Part shown: positions 1-5,222 of the stretch, piece after piece | How the letters are laid out: the number at the start of each line of letters is the position of its first letter | Numbering within the stretch: the stretch's first letter is position 1 | NCBI GenBank assembly: GCA_937916085.1 | Contig: CALGGO010000053.1 | Span: 1 to 7,137, forward strand | Source: an uncultured Prevotellaceae bacterium | GTDB taxonomy: Bacteria > Bacteroidota > Bacteroidia > Bacteroidales > Muribaculaceae | Direction: 5' to 3' | DNA: 7,137 bases | Notes under the pieces: generated by a model | The model's input: only the letters and a program-made list of their open reading frames with translations | What the model was told of the DNA's origin: nothing | The model's database searches: none | Made by a program: the position numbers and the translations under genes

Positions 1-132
1 ACATCAACGCCAGCAACACAATGACAACAACCTCACCCGCCACAACATCAACGCCAGCAACACAACGACACCAACCACACCCGCCACAACATCAACGCCC
101 GCAACACACCATCACCAACCGCTCCGGCAGAG
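1..132. repeat. 44-bp A/C-rich tandem repeat, three copies, running off the left edge
   Basis: Three head-to-tail copies start at 1, 45 and 89, each beginning ACATCAACGCC. Copies 1 and 2 differ at only 3 of 44 positions; copy 3 is good for its first 20 or so bases and then decays. The plus strand is almost all A and C (about 37 of 44 bases in copy 1). The unit length is not a multiple of three and stops occur in frame, so I read it as non-coding. It lies downstream of the anti-sigma gene. The remaining bases to 184 are AT-rich and show no convincing terminator hairpin. Confidence 0.85.
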
Positions 133-184
133 ATACACATTAGTTATAATATATAGAAGGGCAAAACATGAGGATGCTGTCACA

Positions 185-1435
185 TCACTTTCCAAGATTT
201 ATCTTGAGGCCCAAATTTATGTCGAAACGGAAGGGGTGAGACATATAGATATTGTCATCTGCCCAATTGTTGAAATAATAGGAGGCACCTGGCTCAAGGT
301 AGATTCCAATTCTATCGGCCACATTGTACTGCACGCCGAGCCTCCCTAGCGCCGAGAATTGCGGACGTCGATCTTTAAACTCCTTTTCAATAACAATTTC
401 CACATCGGTTTTCTCCCGCAGCTTGCTTTTCAGATTAAATTCTATCATCGCCCCGGCGCTTGCATAGAATGACCATCGCTTCCTGTTCCACAAGATGCGC
501 GACACCTCAAGAGGAACGCCCAAATAGCTGGCTGTCTCGTGTTTTTTGCGCCACGACAATTTGTCGCCAGTAATATAAGTTGTCGTCTTTTTGCGCGACA
601 AGCGGGTATAGATTATCCCGCTCCCCACGCGCCATTTATCGCTAATGGGGTACCAGACTTCAAGTCCAATTCTGACGGGAATTATCTGCTCTTTTTCATC
701 AACATTAACAGTCTCGTAGGTTTGAGGCTCGGAGGGGTCGGAAGAAGAGTTTTGTTGTGGATATCCAGGTGCGGCATAGTCTAAAAACAAATTATCTTTA
801 GAACCAACCGAAGCGAGGAGTCCATTATAAGACAAGGCGAACTCTGGTCTTCTACTTTTCTTTTCAGCCTTCTCGGTAATAGCCCATAGTTGCTGATGCT
901 GCAACTCAGGCTCACGTGTAAAAATTACAGGAGTATCGACTTGATTGGTTGCAGTGTCGGTATCAAGAAGCGCAAGGTTCTCTTTAGCAAACTCCTCTTG
1001 ATGAAGTGAGGAATCAGTGTCACTGACGCTTGCCAGTTGTTTCTCCACGAGCGGTTTCACGCCATCCCCGCCTCTCTCAATCTTAGAGGGAGATATCCCT
1101 TCGGCTGCAGATGACGAGGCACGCCTTATCTCTACAGAGGGTGAGATGGAAGACTGGGTAGCAGCGCGTTCCCGCGATGGAGATTTCACACTCTCCCCTG
1201 CTCTTTCCATCTTAGAGGGAGGGTTGAGCGCTGTCCACAGCATCACCGCAACAAGTGCCGCTGCCGCCACGCCAGCCACAGCTTTATAGAAGGCACTGCG
1301 TCTTGCCACAAGGTCCTTCTTGGGTGTGTCGCGCCTGTCCAGCGAGTTGTCTATATCTTGCCACAACCCCGAGGGCTCTATCATCTCATGCTGCGACAGT
1401 CGCCTGTGCATTATGTCGATAAAGTCGTGTTTCAT
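185..1435 (-). CDS. Dma-like anti-sigma factor spanning inner and outer membranes (single TM plus C-terminal beta-barrel)
   Basis: The 416-residue product has four parts. Residues 1-48 are a charged cytoplasmic segment with the GLWQDID-type motif (23-29) common in Bacteroidota anti-sigma domains. Residues 51-70 form one hydrophobic helix rich in Ala and Val. Residues 71-195 are a low-complexity Ser/Pro/Glu/Lys linker, probably disordered. From about 197 to the end come alternating beta-strands like a PorT/OMP_b-brl barrel, for example around 253-280, 322-336 and 358-386, ending in the strand FRFDINLGLKINLGK. This order matches the dual membrane-spanning anti-sigma (Dma) proteins described in B. 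thetaiotaomicron, where the barrel sits in the outer membrane and the N-terminus restrains a partner sigma factor. The ATG overlaps the sigma gene's stop (ATGA, 4 nt), which supports both the start and translational coupling. Which Dma paralogue it corresponds to, and what it senses, cannot be read from sequence. The linker carries an unusual DNA repeat. Confidence 0.85.
   Translation of the reverse strand: MKHDFIDIMHRRLSQHEMIEPSGLWQDIDNSLDRRDTPKKDLVARRSAFYKAVAGVAAAALVAVMLWTALNPPSKMERAGESVKSPSRERAATQSSISPSVEIRRASSSAAEGISPSKIERGGDGVKPLVEKQLASVSDTDSSLHQEEFAKENLALLDTDTATNQVDTPVIFTREPELQHQQLWAITEKAEKKSRRPEFALSYNGLLASVGSKDNLFLDYAAPGYPQQNSSSDPSEPQTYETVNVDEKEQIIPVRIGLEVWYPISDKWRVGSGIIYTRLSRKKTTTYITGDKLSWRKKHETASYLGVPLEVSRILWNRKRWSFYASAGAMIEFNLKSKLREKTDVEIVIEKEFKDRRPQFSALGRLGVQYNVADRIGIYLEPGASYYFNNWADDNIYMSHPFRFDINLGLKINLGK
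1055..1221 (-). repeat. Two in-frame copies of a 38-bp repeat inside the anti-sigma linker
   Basis: Positions 1184-1221 and 1055-1092 (read on the minus strand) align without gaps at 31 of 38 bases, both starting CTCCCTCTAAGAT. They are 129 bp (43 codons) apart and encode PSKMERAGESVK and PSKIERGGDGVK. A third, weaker likeness sits between them near 1113-1148. The 5' part can fold back (CCTCT against AGAGG). The style resembles short palindromic repeats dispersed between genes in Bacteroidota, here translated within a disordered region; that origin is inference. Confidence 0.7.
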
Positions 1436-2013
1436 AGCTTCTTGTTTTGATATTCAATGATACGTTCGGCCAGCAGCCTTCGGGCACGATGGAATTGCGA
1501 TGCCGAAGTCCCCTCGCTTATTCCCAGCAATGATGCTATCTTGCTGTGAGGCAGCTTTTCTATAGCAAAAAGGTTGAAGATGGTGCGATAACCTGCGGGC
1601 AACTGCTGCACCAGTGTCATCAACTCAGTTATGTCGATGCTTGACGCGTAATTAGTAACTTCAGTTTCATCGGCCACATCTTCAAGTTCATCCTCTACAT
1701 TGTCGATGCTTACCAACTGGTTCAGCAACTTCTTGCGACGCAGCAGCTGCAACGACTCATTCACCACTATCCGCCTGAGCCACGCCACAAGCGACCCATC
1801 ATCACGTGGCACAAAAGAGTCTATTCTCGAAAACGCTTTCAGATAGCTTTCTTGAAGGACATCTTTAACATCATCTTGGTCAACGACATAGCGAGAGCAC
1901 GCGGCAGTCATACTGCGCACCGTGAGGCTATAGAACTCTTGCATAGCCTCACGATTACCCTTCATGATGTCGCGGATGAGTCGTTTCTCGTCAGCTCCCG
2001 CTATATTGCTCAT
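1432..2013 (-). CDS. ECF-type (sigma-70 family) RNA polymerase sigma factor, Das-like partner of the downstream anti-sigma factor
   Basis: The 193-residue protein has the two-domain form of an extracytoplasmic-function sigma factor. Region 2 covers about residues 22-95, with the core-binding and -10 recognition stretch DVKDVLQESYLKAF (48-61) and the following WLRRIVVNESLQLLRRKK. An acidic linker (104-120) joins it to region 4 at about 128-185, which holds the helix-turn-helix LPHSKIASLLGISEGTSASQ (154-173). It directs core polymerase to a small set of promoters and should be held inactive by the protein encoded 4 nt into its own 3' end. Order and coupling match the Das/Dma pairs, whose founding sigma member was assigned to group ECF21; I cannot assign the ECF group without a profile search. 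The start at 2013 follows a good promoter core 20 nt upstream. The lipoprotein gene upstream ends 38 bp away, so it may share the transcript. Confidence 0.93.
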   Translation of the reverse strand: MSNIAGADEKRLIRDIMKGNREAMQEFYSLTVRSMTAACSRYVVDQDDVKDVLQESYLKAFSRIDSFVPRDDGSLVAWLRRIVVNESLQLLRRKKLLNQLVSIDNVEDELEDVADETEVTNYASSIDITELMTLVQQLPAGYRTIFNLFAIEKLPHSKIASLLGISEGTSASQFHRARRLLAERIIEYQNKKL

Positions 2014-2024
2014 AATCTTATTAT

Positions 2025-2060
2025 ATAATGAGCAAAGTTAAGAATCTTGCATCAATTTGC
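2025..2060 (-). promoter_or_regulatory. Promoter region of the sigma factor gene (TAACTTTG core)
   Basis: On the minus strand a perfect TAnnTTTG -7 element (TAACTTTG, 2033-2040) lies 19 nt before the sigma start codon. No TTTG is seen at the -33 distance, which fits regulated or alternative-sigma use. The sequence overlaps the stop codon of the upstream lipoprotein gene, so the sigma/anti-sigma pair can be transcribed apart from it. ATGCAAGATT, TAACTTTG and CATTAT are shared, at the same spacing, with the promoter at 2570-2609 (24 of 28 bases identical). Confidence 0.6.
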
Positions 2061-2498
2061 GTTATTTTTTTGCACAAATCTGAAACCGTGAAAAATATCG
2101 CCGGCTGTAACCACCAGCATCATCGCTCGCTGAGAAGCAGAGCTGAAAAATGACAATGGCTGGATGGTAACGACGAGGTCGCCATCGGGCAAACACTGAA
2201 CACGAGTCCATTGCCCAGAAATATCTTGCCAGTCATTATTATCTAGGTCAGGATGGTAGAACTCACCACCTTCTTCAATCGAAGATATCCAAAAATTGCT
2301 GTAATTCTTGCAATGAAACTTATAGCTGCCGCCGCTTGCCGGCACTTGATACACATTGTCAACCCTTTCGAGACCGTTCTCATCGTTCCATTCCATAGGG
2401 TCCCAATCACCCTCCATCCTTTGTTTCTCACACGAGTTCAGCATAATGCCTGCAACAGCAAGCACCATCAGCATTCTAAAAAAATGTTTTGTTGTCAT
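2052..2498 (-). CDS. Small lipoprotein with a single BACON-like domain
   Basis: The 148-residue precursor has a basic N-terminus, a hydrophobic stretch and a lipobox LNSC, with the acylated Cys at residue 23. The mature part is about 125 residues. Residues 53-148 show the spacing of a BACON-type beta-sandwich: ASGGSYKF (54-61), a central aromatic NFWI (68-71), a DLVVTIQP strand (107-114), SQRAMMLVVTAG (122-133) and a terminal FRFVQK (139-144). BACON domains are common in Bacteroidota surface proteins and are mostly thought to bind carbohydrate or mucin, but that is not shown here. The match is by eye and the domain is diverged. The gene ends 38 bp before the sigma factor gene on the same strand, so it is probably the first gene of that operon and may be a target or sensor accessory of the sigma/anti-sigma pair. 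Confidence 0.8.
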   Translation of the reverse strand: MTTKHFFRMLMVLAVAGIMLNSCEKQRMEGDWDPMEWNDENGLERVDNVYQVPASGGSYKFHCKNYSNFWISSIEEGGEFYHPDLDNNDWQDISGQWTRVQCLPDGDLVVTIQPLSFFSSASQRAMMLVVTAGDIFHGFRFVQKNNAN

Positions 2499-2523
2499 TA
2501 TTCTTCTCTTTAAATTCCAATAT

Positions 2524-2553
2524 ATAAATGAGCATCATCGCCAATCTTTGCAT
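2524..2553 (-). promoter_or_regulatory. Diverged copy of the shared promoter motif upstream of the BACON-like lipoprotein gene
   Basis: Read on the minus strand, ATGCAAAGATT is followed 12 nt later by CATTTAT. These are the two outer blocks of the motif at 2025-2060 and 2570-2609 with the same 12-nt gap, but the TAACTTTG centre is replaced. A weaker -7 candidate, TATATTGG, lies just downstream with a TTG 19 nt before it. Support for regulation is similarity alone. Confidence 0.4.
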
Positions 2554-2569
2554 CAAAAGTTCTACTTTT

Positions 2570-2609
2570 TTTGCAAAATTAATGCAAGATTTCTAACTTT
2601 GTGCATTAT
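2570..2609 (+). promoter_or_regulatory. Bacteroidota-type promoter of the divergent lipoprotein gene
   Basis: TTTG at 2570-2573 and TAACTTTG at 2594-2601 are separated by 20 nt, the classic -33/-7 arrangement of the primary sigma factor in Bacteroides. Transcription should start near 2608, giving an A-rich leader of about 33 nt before the ATG at 2641. The same block (ATGCAAGATT, TAACTTTG, CATTAT) recurs at the sigma factor gene. Confidence 0.7.
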
Positions 2610-2640
2610 TAGGATAGAAAGACAAAAAACTTTTTTGATT

Positions 2641-3186
2641 ATGAGAATAAGACTGAACTTGATGCTGCTCGCTGCAATTACCATGATGATGGTGGCATGC
2701 GGCAAAAATGACGAACCCGTTTATCGCAATACCCGCGACTTGGACGGCAACGGCAAAGCCTTCTTGGAGGGAGGCGTTCTTGTTGATGCTAATCTAAATT
2801 TCACTCAGGCACAATTAGAGCAGGCATTAGACAACTACGAATGGGAAACGGATTATAGTTTTTACTACGACAATAACACCATCTCATCAAGCAAAGACAA
2901 CACGGGATTTGTTCTGTCATTCCACACAAACCGGACAGTTGAATGTCCGATATTTACTCAGCGCTCTAGAGTTCGTGATGTTGCTATCACGGGAAAACAG
3001 ATAACGATAACCCATGAAGAGCCTTACTACTCATCATTGTATATCCCGCCAATAACTTTTACTGTGGTGTCGCTTGACATGAGCGATAATGGCGGGCGCA
3101 TCATTATGGACATGAAAGATTTTGCCGAACTCGATGGGTTTGACATCAACTCTCTACACCTACGCATGGTGTTGAGAACCAAGTAG
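2641..3186 (+). CDS. Hypothetical lipoprotein, divergent from the sigma factor cluster
   Basis: I chose the ATG at 2641, although the frame is open further upstream, because it begins a typical lipoprotein signal: MRIRLN, a hydrophobic core and the lipobox MVAC with Cys at residue 20. The good promoter at 2570-2609 also excludes earlier starts. The 181-residue precursor continues with GKNDEP, whose acidic residues near the Cys resemble a Bacteroidota surface-export signal. The mature part is beta-rich with regular aromatic/hydrophobic alternation (for example YEWETDYSFYYD at 75-86, and GFVLSF) and no motif I can name. A lipocalin-like small barrel is possible but unsupported. It is not visibly homologous to the other lipoprotein. 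Its promoter resembles that of the sigma factor, so it may belong to the same regulon. Confidence 0.82.
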   Translation: MRIRLNLMLLAAITMMMVACGKNDEPVYRNTRDLDGNGKAFLEGGVLVDANLNFTQAQLEQALDNYEWETDYSFYYDNNTISSSKDNTGFVLSFHTNRTVECPIFTQRSRVRDVAITGKQITITHEEPYYSSLYIPPITFTVVSLDMSDNGGRIIMDMKDFAELDGFDINSLHLRMVLRTK

Positions 3187-3212
3187 CTTGGTCGTGAAAC
3201 TGCAACTACTTG
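3180..3212. repeat. Short inverted repeat containing both convergent stop codons
   Basis: CAAGTAG (3180-3186) and its exact complement CTACTTG (3206-3212) face each other across 19 bp. Each arm holds the final Lys codon and TAG stop of one of the two convergent genes. The 7-bp stem with a long loop and no T-run is a weak terminator at best and may be chance. Confidence 0.35.
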
Positions 3213-4750
3213 CTGGAGAGGGTTACGATGGGTATCAGCATTTCTTCCATTGAGATGCCTCCGTGCTGGAAGGTGTCGCGGAAGTACTGCACGTAGTAGT
3301 TGTAGTTATTGGGATAGGCGAAGAAGTCGCGGTTAGTGGCGAAGATATAGGTCGATGCCACGTTAGGACTTGGCAGCCCCACTTTCTTAGGATACTTAAT
3401 CTCAAACACCTGCTTGGGGTTGTAGCTCAGGTTCTTGCTCACCTTGTAGCGCAGGTTGGTGTTGGTGTTACGGTCGCCAATCACTTTCACGGCGTTATCC
3501 ACCTTGATGGTGCCGTGGTCGGTGGTAATTACGACTTTGGCGCCACGGTGCGCTATCTGCTTGAAAATCTCGAAGGCATAGGAATTTTTGAACCACGACA
3601 CGGTGAGCGAGCGGTAGGCCTCATCGGTGTTGGCGAGCTCACGAATCATCTTCGACTCGGTGCGCTGATGCGACATCATGTCCACGAAGTTGAACACCAT
3701 GACGTTGAGGTCATTCTTGTCGAGCGCAGCGAAGTTTTGCAGCAGTCGCTCACCGGCGGTGGAGTCGTTGAGCTTGTTGTAAGAGAACTTATAGGGCTTG
3801 CGGTAACGCTCGAGTATCGTTCTCACAAGCGGTTCCTCGTTGACGTTCTTCCCTTCCTCCTCGTCCTCATCAACCCATAAGTCGGGGAACATCTTCTCGA
3901 TATCCACCGGCAGCAGGCCCGAGAAAATGGCGTTGCGGGCATACTGGGTGGCGGTGGGCAGTATGGCGGTGTAGAGGCCGTCGTCATCAATGTTGAAATA
4001 GTCGCTGAGCAGCGGACTTATGGTCTTCCACTGGTCGAGCCTGAAATTGTCGATAACGATGAAATACACCTTCTCGCCCTTGTCGAGGAGCGGGAAGATG
4101 TGAGTCTTGAAAATCTCGTTGCTGCGCAAGGGGTGGTTGTCGCTGGCATACCAGTCCTCGTAGTTGCGCTTTACGAACTTGGCAAACATGCCGTTGGCCT
4201 CGGTTTTCTGCATCTTGAGCATCTCGCCCATGCCAGTGTCGGCAGAGGTGAGGGTGAGTTCCCACCTCACGAGCGTGGCATATAGCTCATACCAGTCCTC
4301 GATGGTGTGAGCCATAGCAATCATCTGGCTGATTTTCATGAACTCCTGCTGATAGTCGCTCGTCGCCTTCTGCGCCACAAGCGCGTCGCTGTGCAGGTTC
4401 TTCTTGATTGACAGCAGTATCTGCATGGGGTTGACGGGCTTGATGAGGTAGTCGGCGATTTGGCTGCCTATCGCCTGGTTCATGATGTTCTCCTCCTCGC
4501 TCTTGGTAATCATGATTACTGGCACGTTGGGCTGCGAGATTTTAATCTGCTGCAGCGCTTCCAGCCCGCTGATGCCCGGCATGTTCTCGTCGAGGATGAT
4601 GAGGTTATAGTTCTGCGAGGCGATGGCGTCGAGCGCGTCGCGTCCGTTGGTCACGGTCTCTACTTCGTAACCTTTGTTTTTCAGGAAAAGTATGTGAGGC
4701 TTGAGGAGATCAATCTCATCGTCGGCCCATAAAATCAGTTCTTTGCTCAT
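3206..4750 (-). CDS. porX: PorX-type two-component response regulator with a PglZ/alkaline-phosphatase-like effector domain
   Basis: The 514-residue protein starts with a CheY-like receiver (1-120): acidic pocket D10/D11, phospho-acceptor D54 in ILDENMPG, T82 and K104 in YLIKPV. A helical linker (about 125-220) leads to a PglZ domain of the alkaline phosphatase superfamily. Visible there are D234 in FIVIDNFRLDQ, Thr at 266/268 in LPTATQYARN (candidate nucleophile), D357/H361 in FVDMMSHQ, D411-H412 in TTDHGT and H496 in FQHGG, consistent with a metal site. Length and order match PorX, which with kinase PorY and sigma factor SigP controls type IX secretion genes in Porphyromonas gingivalis and acts on oligonucleotides through its PglZ domain. 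PorX-like proteins also occur in Bacteroidales without type IX secretion, so the target here is open. I used the ATG at 4750, which begins directly with the receiver; the open frame upstream to 4843 is repeat sequence. No kinase gene is in the window. It converges on the lipoprotein gene with 19 bp between stops. Confidence 0.92.
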   Translation of the reverse strand: MSKELILWADDEIDLLKPHILFLKNKGYEVETVTNGRDALDAIASQNYNLIILDENMPGISGLEALQQIKISQPNVPVIMITKSEEENIMNQAIGSQIADYLIKPVNPMQILLSIKKNLHSDALVAQKATSDYQQEFMKISQMIAMAHTIEDWYELYATLVRWELTLTSADTGMGEMLKMQKTEANGMFAKFVKRNYEDWYASDNHPLRSNEIFKTHIFPLLDKGEKVYFIVIDNFRLDQWKTISPLLSDYFNIDDDGLYTAILPTATQYARNAIFSGLLPVDIEKMFPDLWVDEDEEEGKNVNEEPLVRTILERYRKPYKFSYNKLNDSTAGERLLQNFAALDKNDLNVMVFNFVDMMSHQRTESKMIRELANTDEAYRSLTVSWFKNSYAFEIFKQIAHRGAKVVITTDHGTIKVDNAVKVIGDRNTNTNLRYKVSKNLSYNPKQVFEIKYPKKVGLPSPNVASTYIFATNRDFFAYPNNYNYYVQYFRDTFQHGGISMEEMLIPIVTLSSK

Positions 4751-4755
4751 AGTAA

Positions 4756-4790
4756 TTCGTTTATCGGAGTTCGGGGATCGTTTATCGGAG
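4756..4790. repeat. Heptanucleotide array A (ATCGGAG family), just upstream of porX
   Basis: Five 7-nt units on the plus strand read TTCGTTT, ATCGGAG, TTCGGGG, ATCGTTT, ATCGGAG. The 12-mer CGTTTATCGGAG recurs exactly 21 nt apart. The array ends 5 bp from the porX start codon, so it would form the porX leader. It belongs to the same family as the array at 5063-5104. Confidence 0.75.
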
Positions 4791-4815
4791 GCATATTTGT
4801 CCTCTCGCAAAGTTT

Positions 4816-4849
4816 CACCTATCGGTGTCGCAAAGCCGCGCAAGCGCGG
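4816..4849. repeat. Two small hairpins upstream of porX
   Basis: CACC-TATC-GGTG (4816-4827) and the strong palindrome CCGCGCAAGCGCGG (4836-4849; 5-bp stem with CAAG loop, or 6 bp with AA) lie side by side. The octamer TCGCAAAG precedes each (4805-4812 and 4828-4835), so the two may be a duplicated hairpin element. No T-run follows, so they are not typical terminators. Confidence 0.55.
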
Positions 4850-4884
4850 TGTTTATACAAAGCTTGTAAGTTTTATTGCCTTTG

Positions 4885-4933
4885 TACTTCATACTTTATA
4901 CTTCATACTTTATACTTCATACTTCTTACTTTA
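4885..4933. repeat. Heptanucleotide array B (TACTTYA), seven units
   Basis: Seven consecutive 7-nt units: TACTTCA, TACTTTA, TACTTCA, TACTTTA, TACTTCA, TACTTCT, TACTTTA. The first five alternate, giving an exact 14-nt period. It lies between porX and the hydrolase in the porX upstream region and is non-coding. Confidence 0.9.
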
Positions 4934-5003
4934 TTTTGTCACAAAGATACAACATTATTGCGAACTAAAAAAGCGATAAAGCGTGAACATCAAAAATTTT
5001 AAG

Positions 5004-5011
5004 TATATTTG
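5004..5011 (+). promoter_or_regulatory. Candidate -7 promoter element for the serine hydrolase
   Basis: TATATTTG fits TAnnTTTG. No TTTG is seen at the -33 distance. If used, transcription would start near 5018 and the hydrolase mRNA would carry a leader of about 205 nt containing repeat arrays C and D. Confidence 0.45.
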
Positions 5012-5062
5012 CACGTCAAAATACCAATAAATAATTATAGCAAGTGTTATGGTTTATAGGAA

Positions 5063-5104
5063 ATCGGGGATCAGAGATCGGAGATCGGGGATCAGAGATC
5101 GGGC
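5063..5104. repeat. Heptanucleotide array C (ATCGGGG/ATCAGAG), six units
   Basis: Six 7-nt units: ATCGGGG, ATCAGAG, ATCGGAG, ATCGGGG, ATCAGAG, ATCGGGC. The core is shared with array A on the other side of the porX upstream region. A 21-codon frame crossing it (5049-5114) is produced by the repeat and is not called as a gene. Confidence 0.88.
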
Positions 5105-5109
5105 TCTTC

Positions 5110-5200
5110 ACTAATCACTAATCGCTAATCGCTAATCGTGCGAGCGCAACTAATCGCTAATCACGCATAGCGCAACTAATCACTAATCGCGCGAAGCGCA
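5110..5200. repeat. Composite array D: RCTAATC heptamers separated by GC-rich hairpin cores
   Basis: Runs of RCTAATC (four, then two, then two copies) are each followed by an 11-12-nt GC-rich core: GTGCGAGCGCA (5138-5148), ACGCATAGCGCA (5163-5174) and GCGCGAAGCGCA (5189-5200). Units two and three are both exactly 26 nt. Each core can form a 3-4-bp hairpin although its bases vary, for example GCGC-GAA-GCGC in the last. The array ends 22 bp before the hydrolase start codon. Confidence 0.88.
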
Positions 5201-5222
5201 TAAAACTCTAAACTTATAAATA

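Noticed and set aside
1432..2013. The ECF sigma factor being SigP, partner of PorX
   Set aside because: It has its own coupled anti-sigma factor and lies in a separate unit, with the divergent lipoprotein gene between it and porX. Proximity alone is weak.
2356..2640. Upstream extension of the divergent lipoprotein frame
   Set aside because: It would run antisense through the other lipoprotein gene and its promoter region. The lipoprotein signal and lipobox begin at 2641, behind a consensus promoter.
3263..3880. A 205-codon open frame on the plus strand inside porX
   Set aside because: It is antisense to the conserved PglZ domain, has Val/His/Gly-rich composition and no promoter of its own.
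5049..5114. A 21-codon frame before the hydrolase
   Set aside because: Most of it translates array C (repeating SGIRDR), so it follows from the repeat, and nothing else supports it as a gene.
4756..5200. A CRISPR array in the porX/hydrolase gap
   Set aside because: The units are 7-26 nt with near-identical rather than unique spacers, and there are no cas genes.
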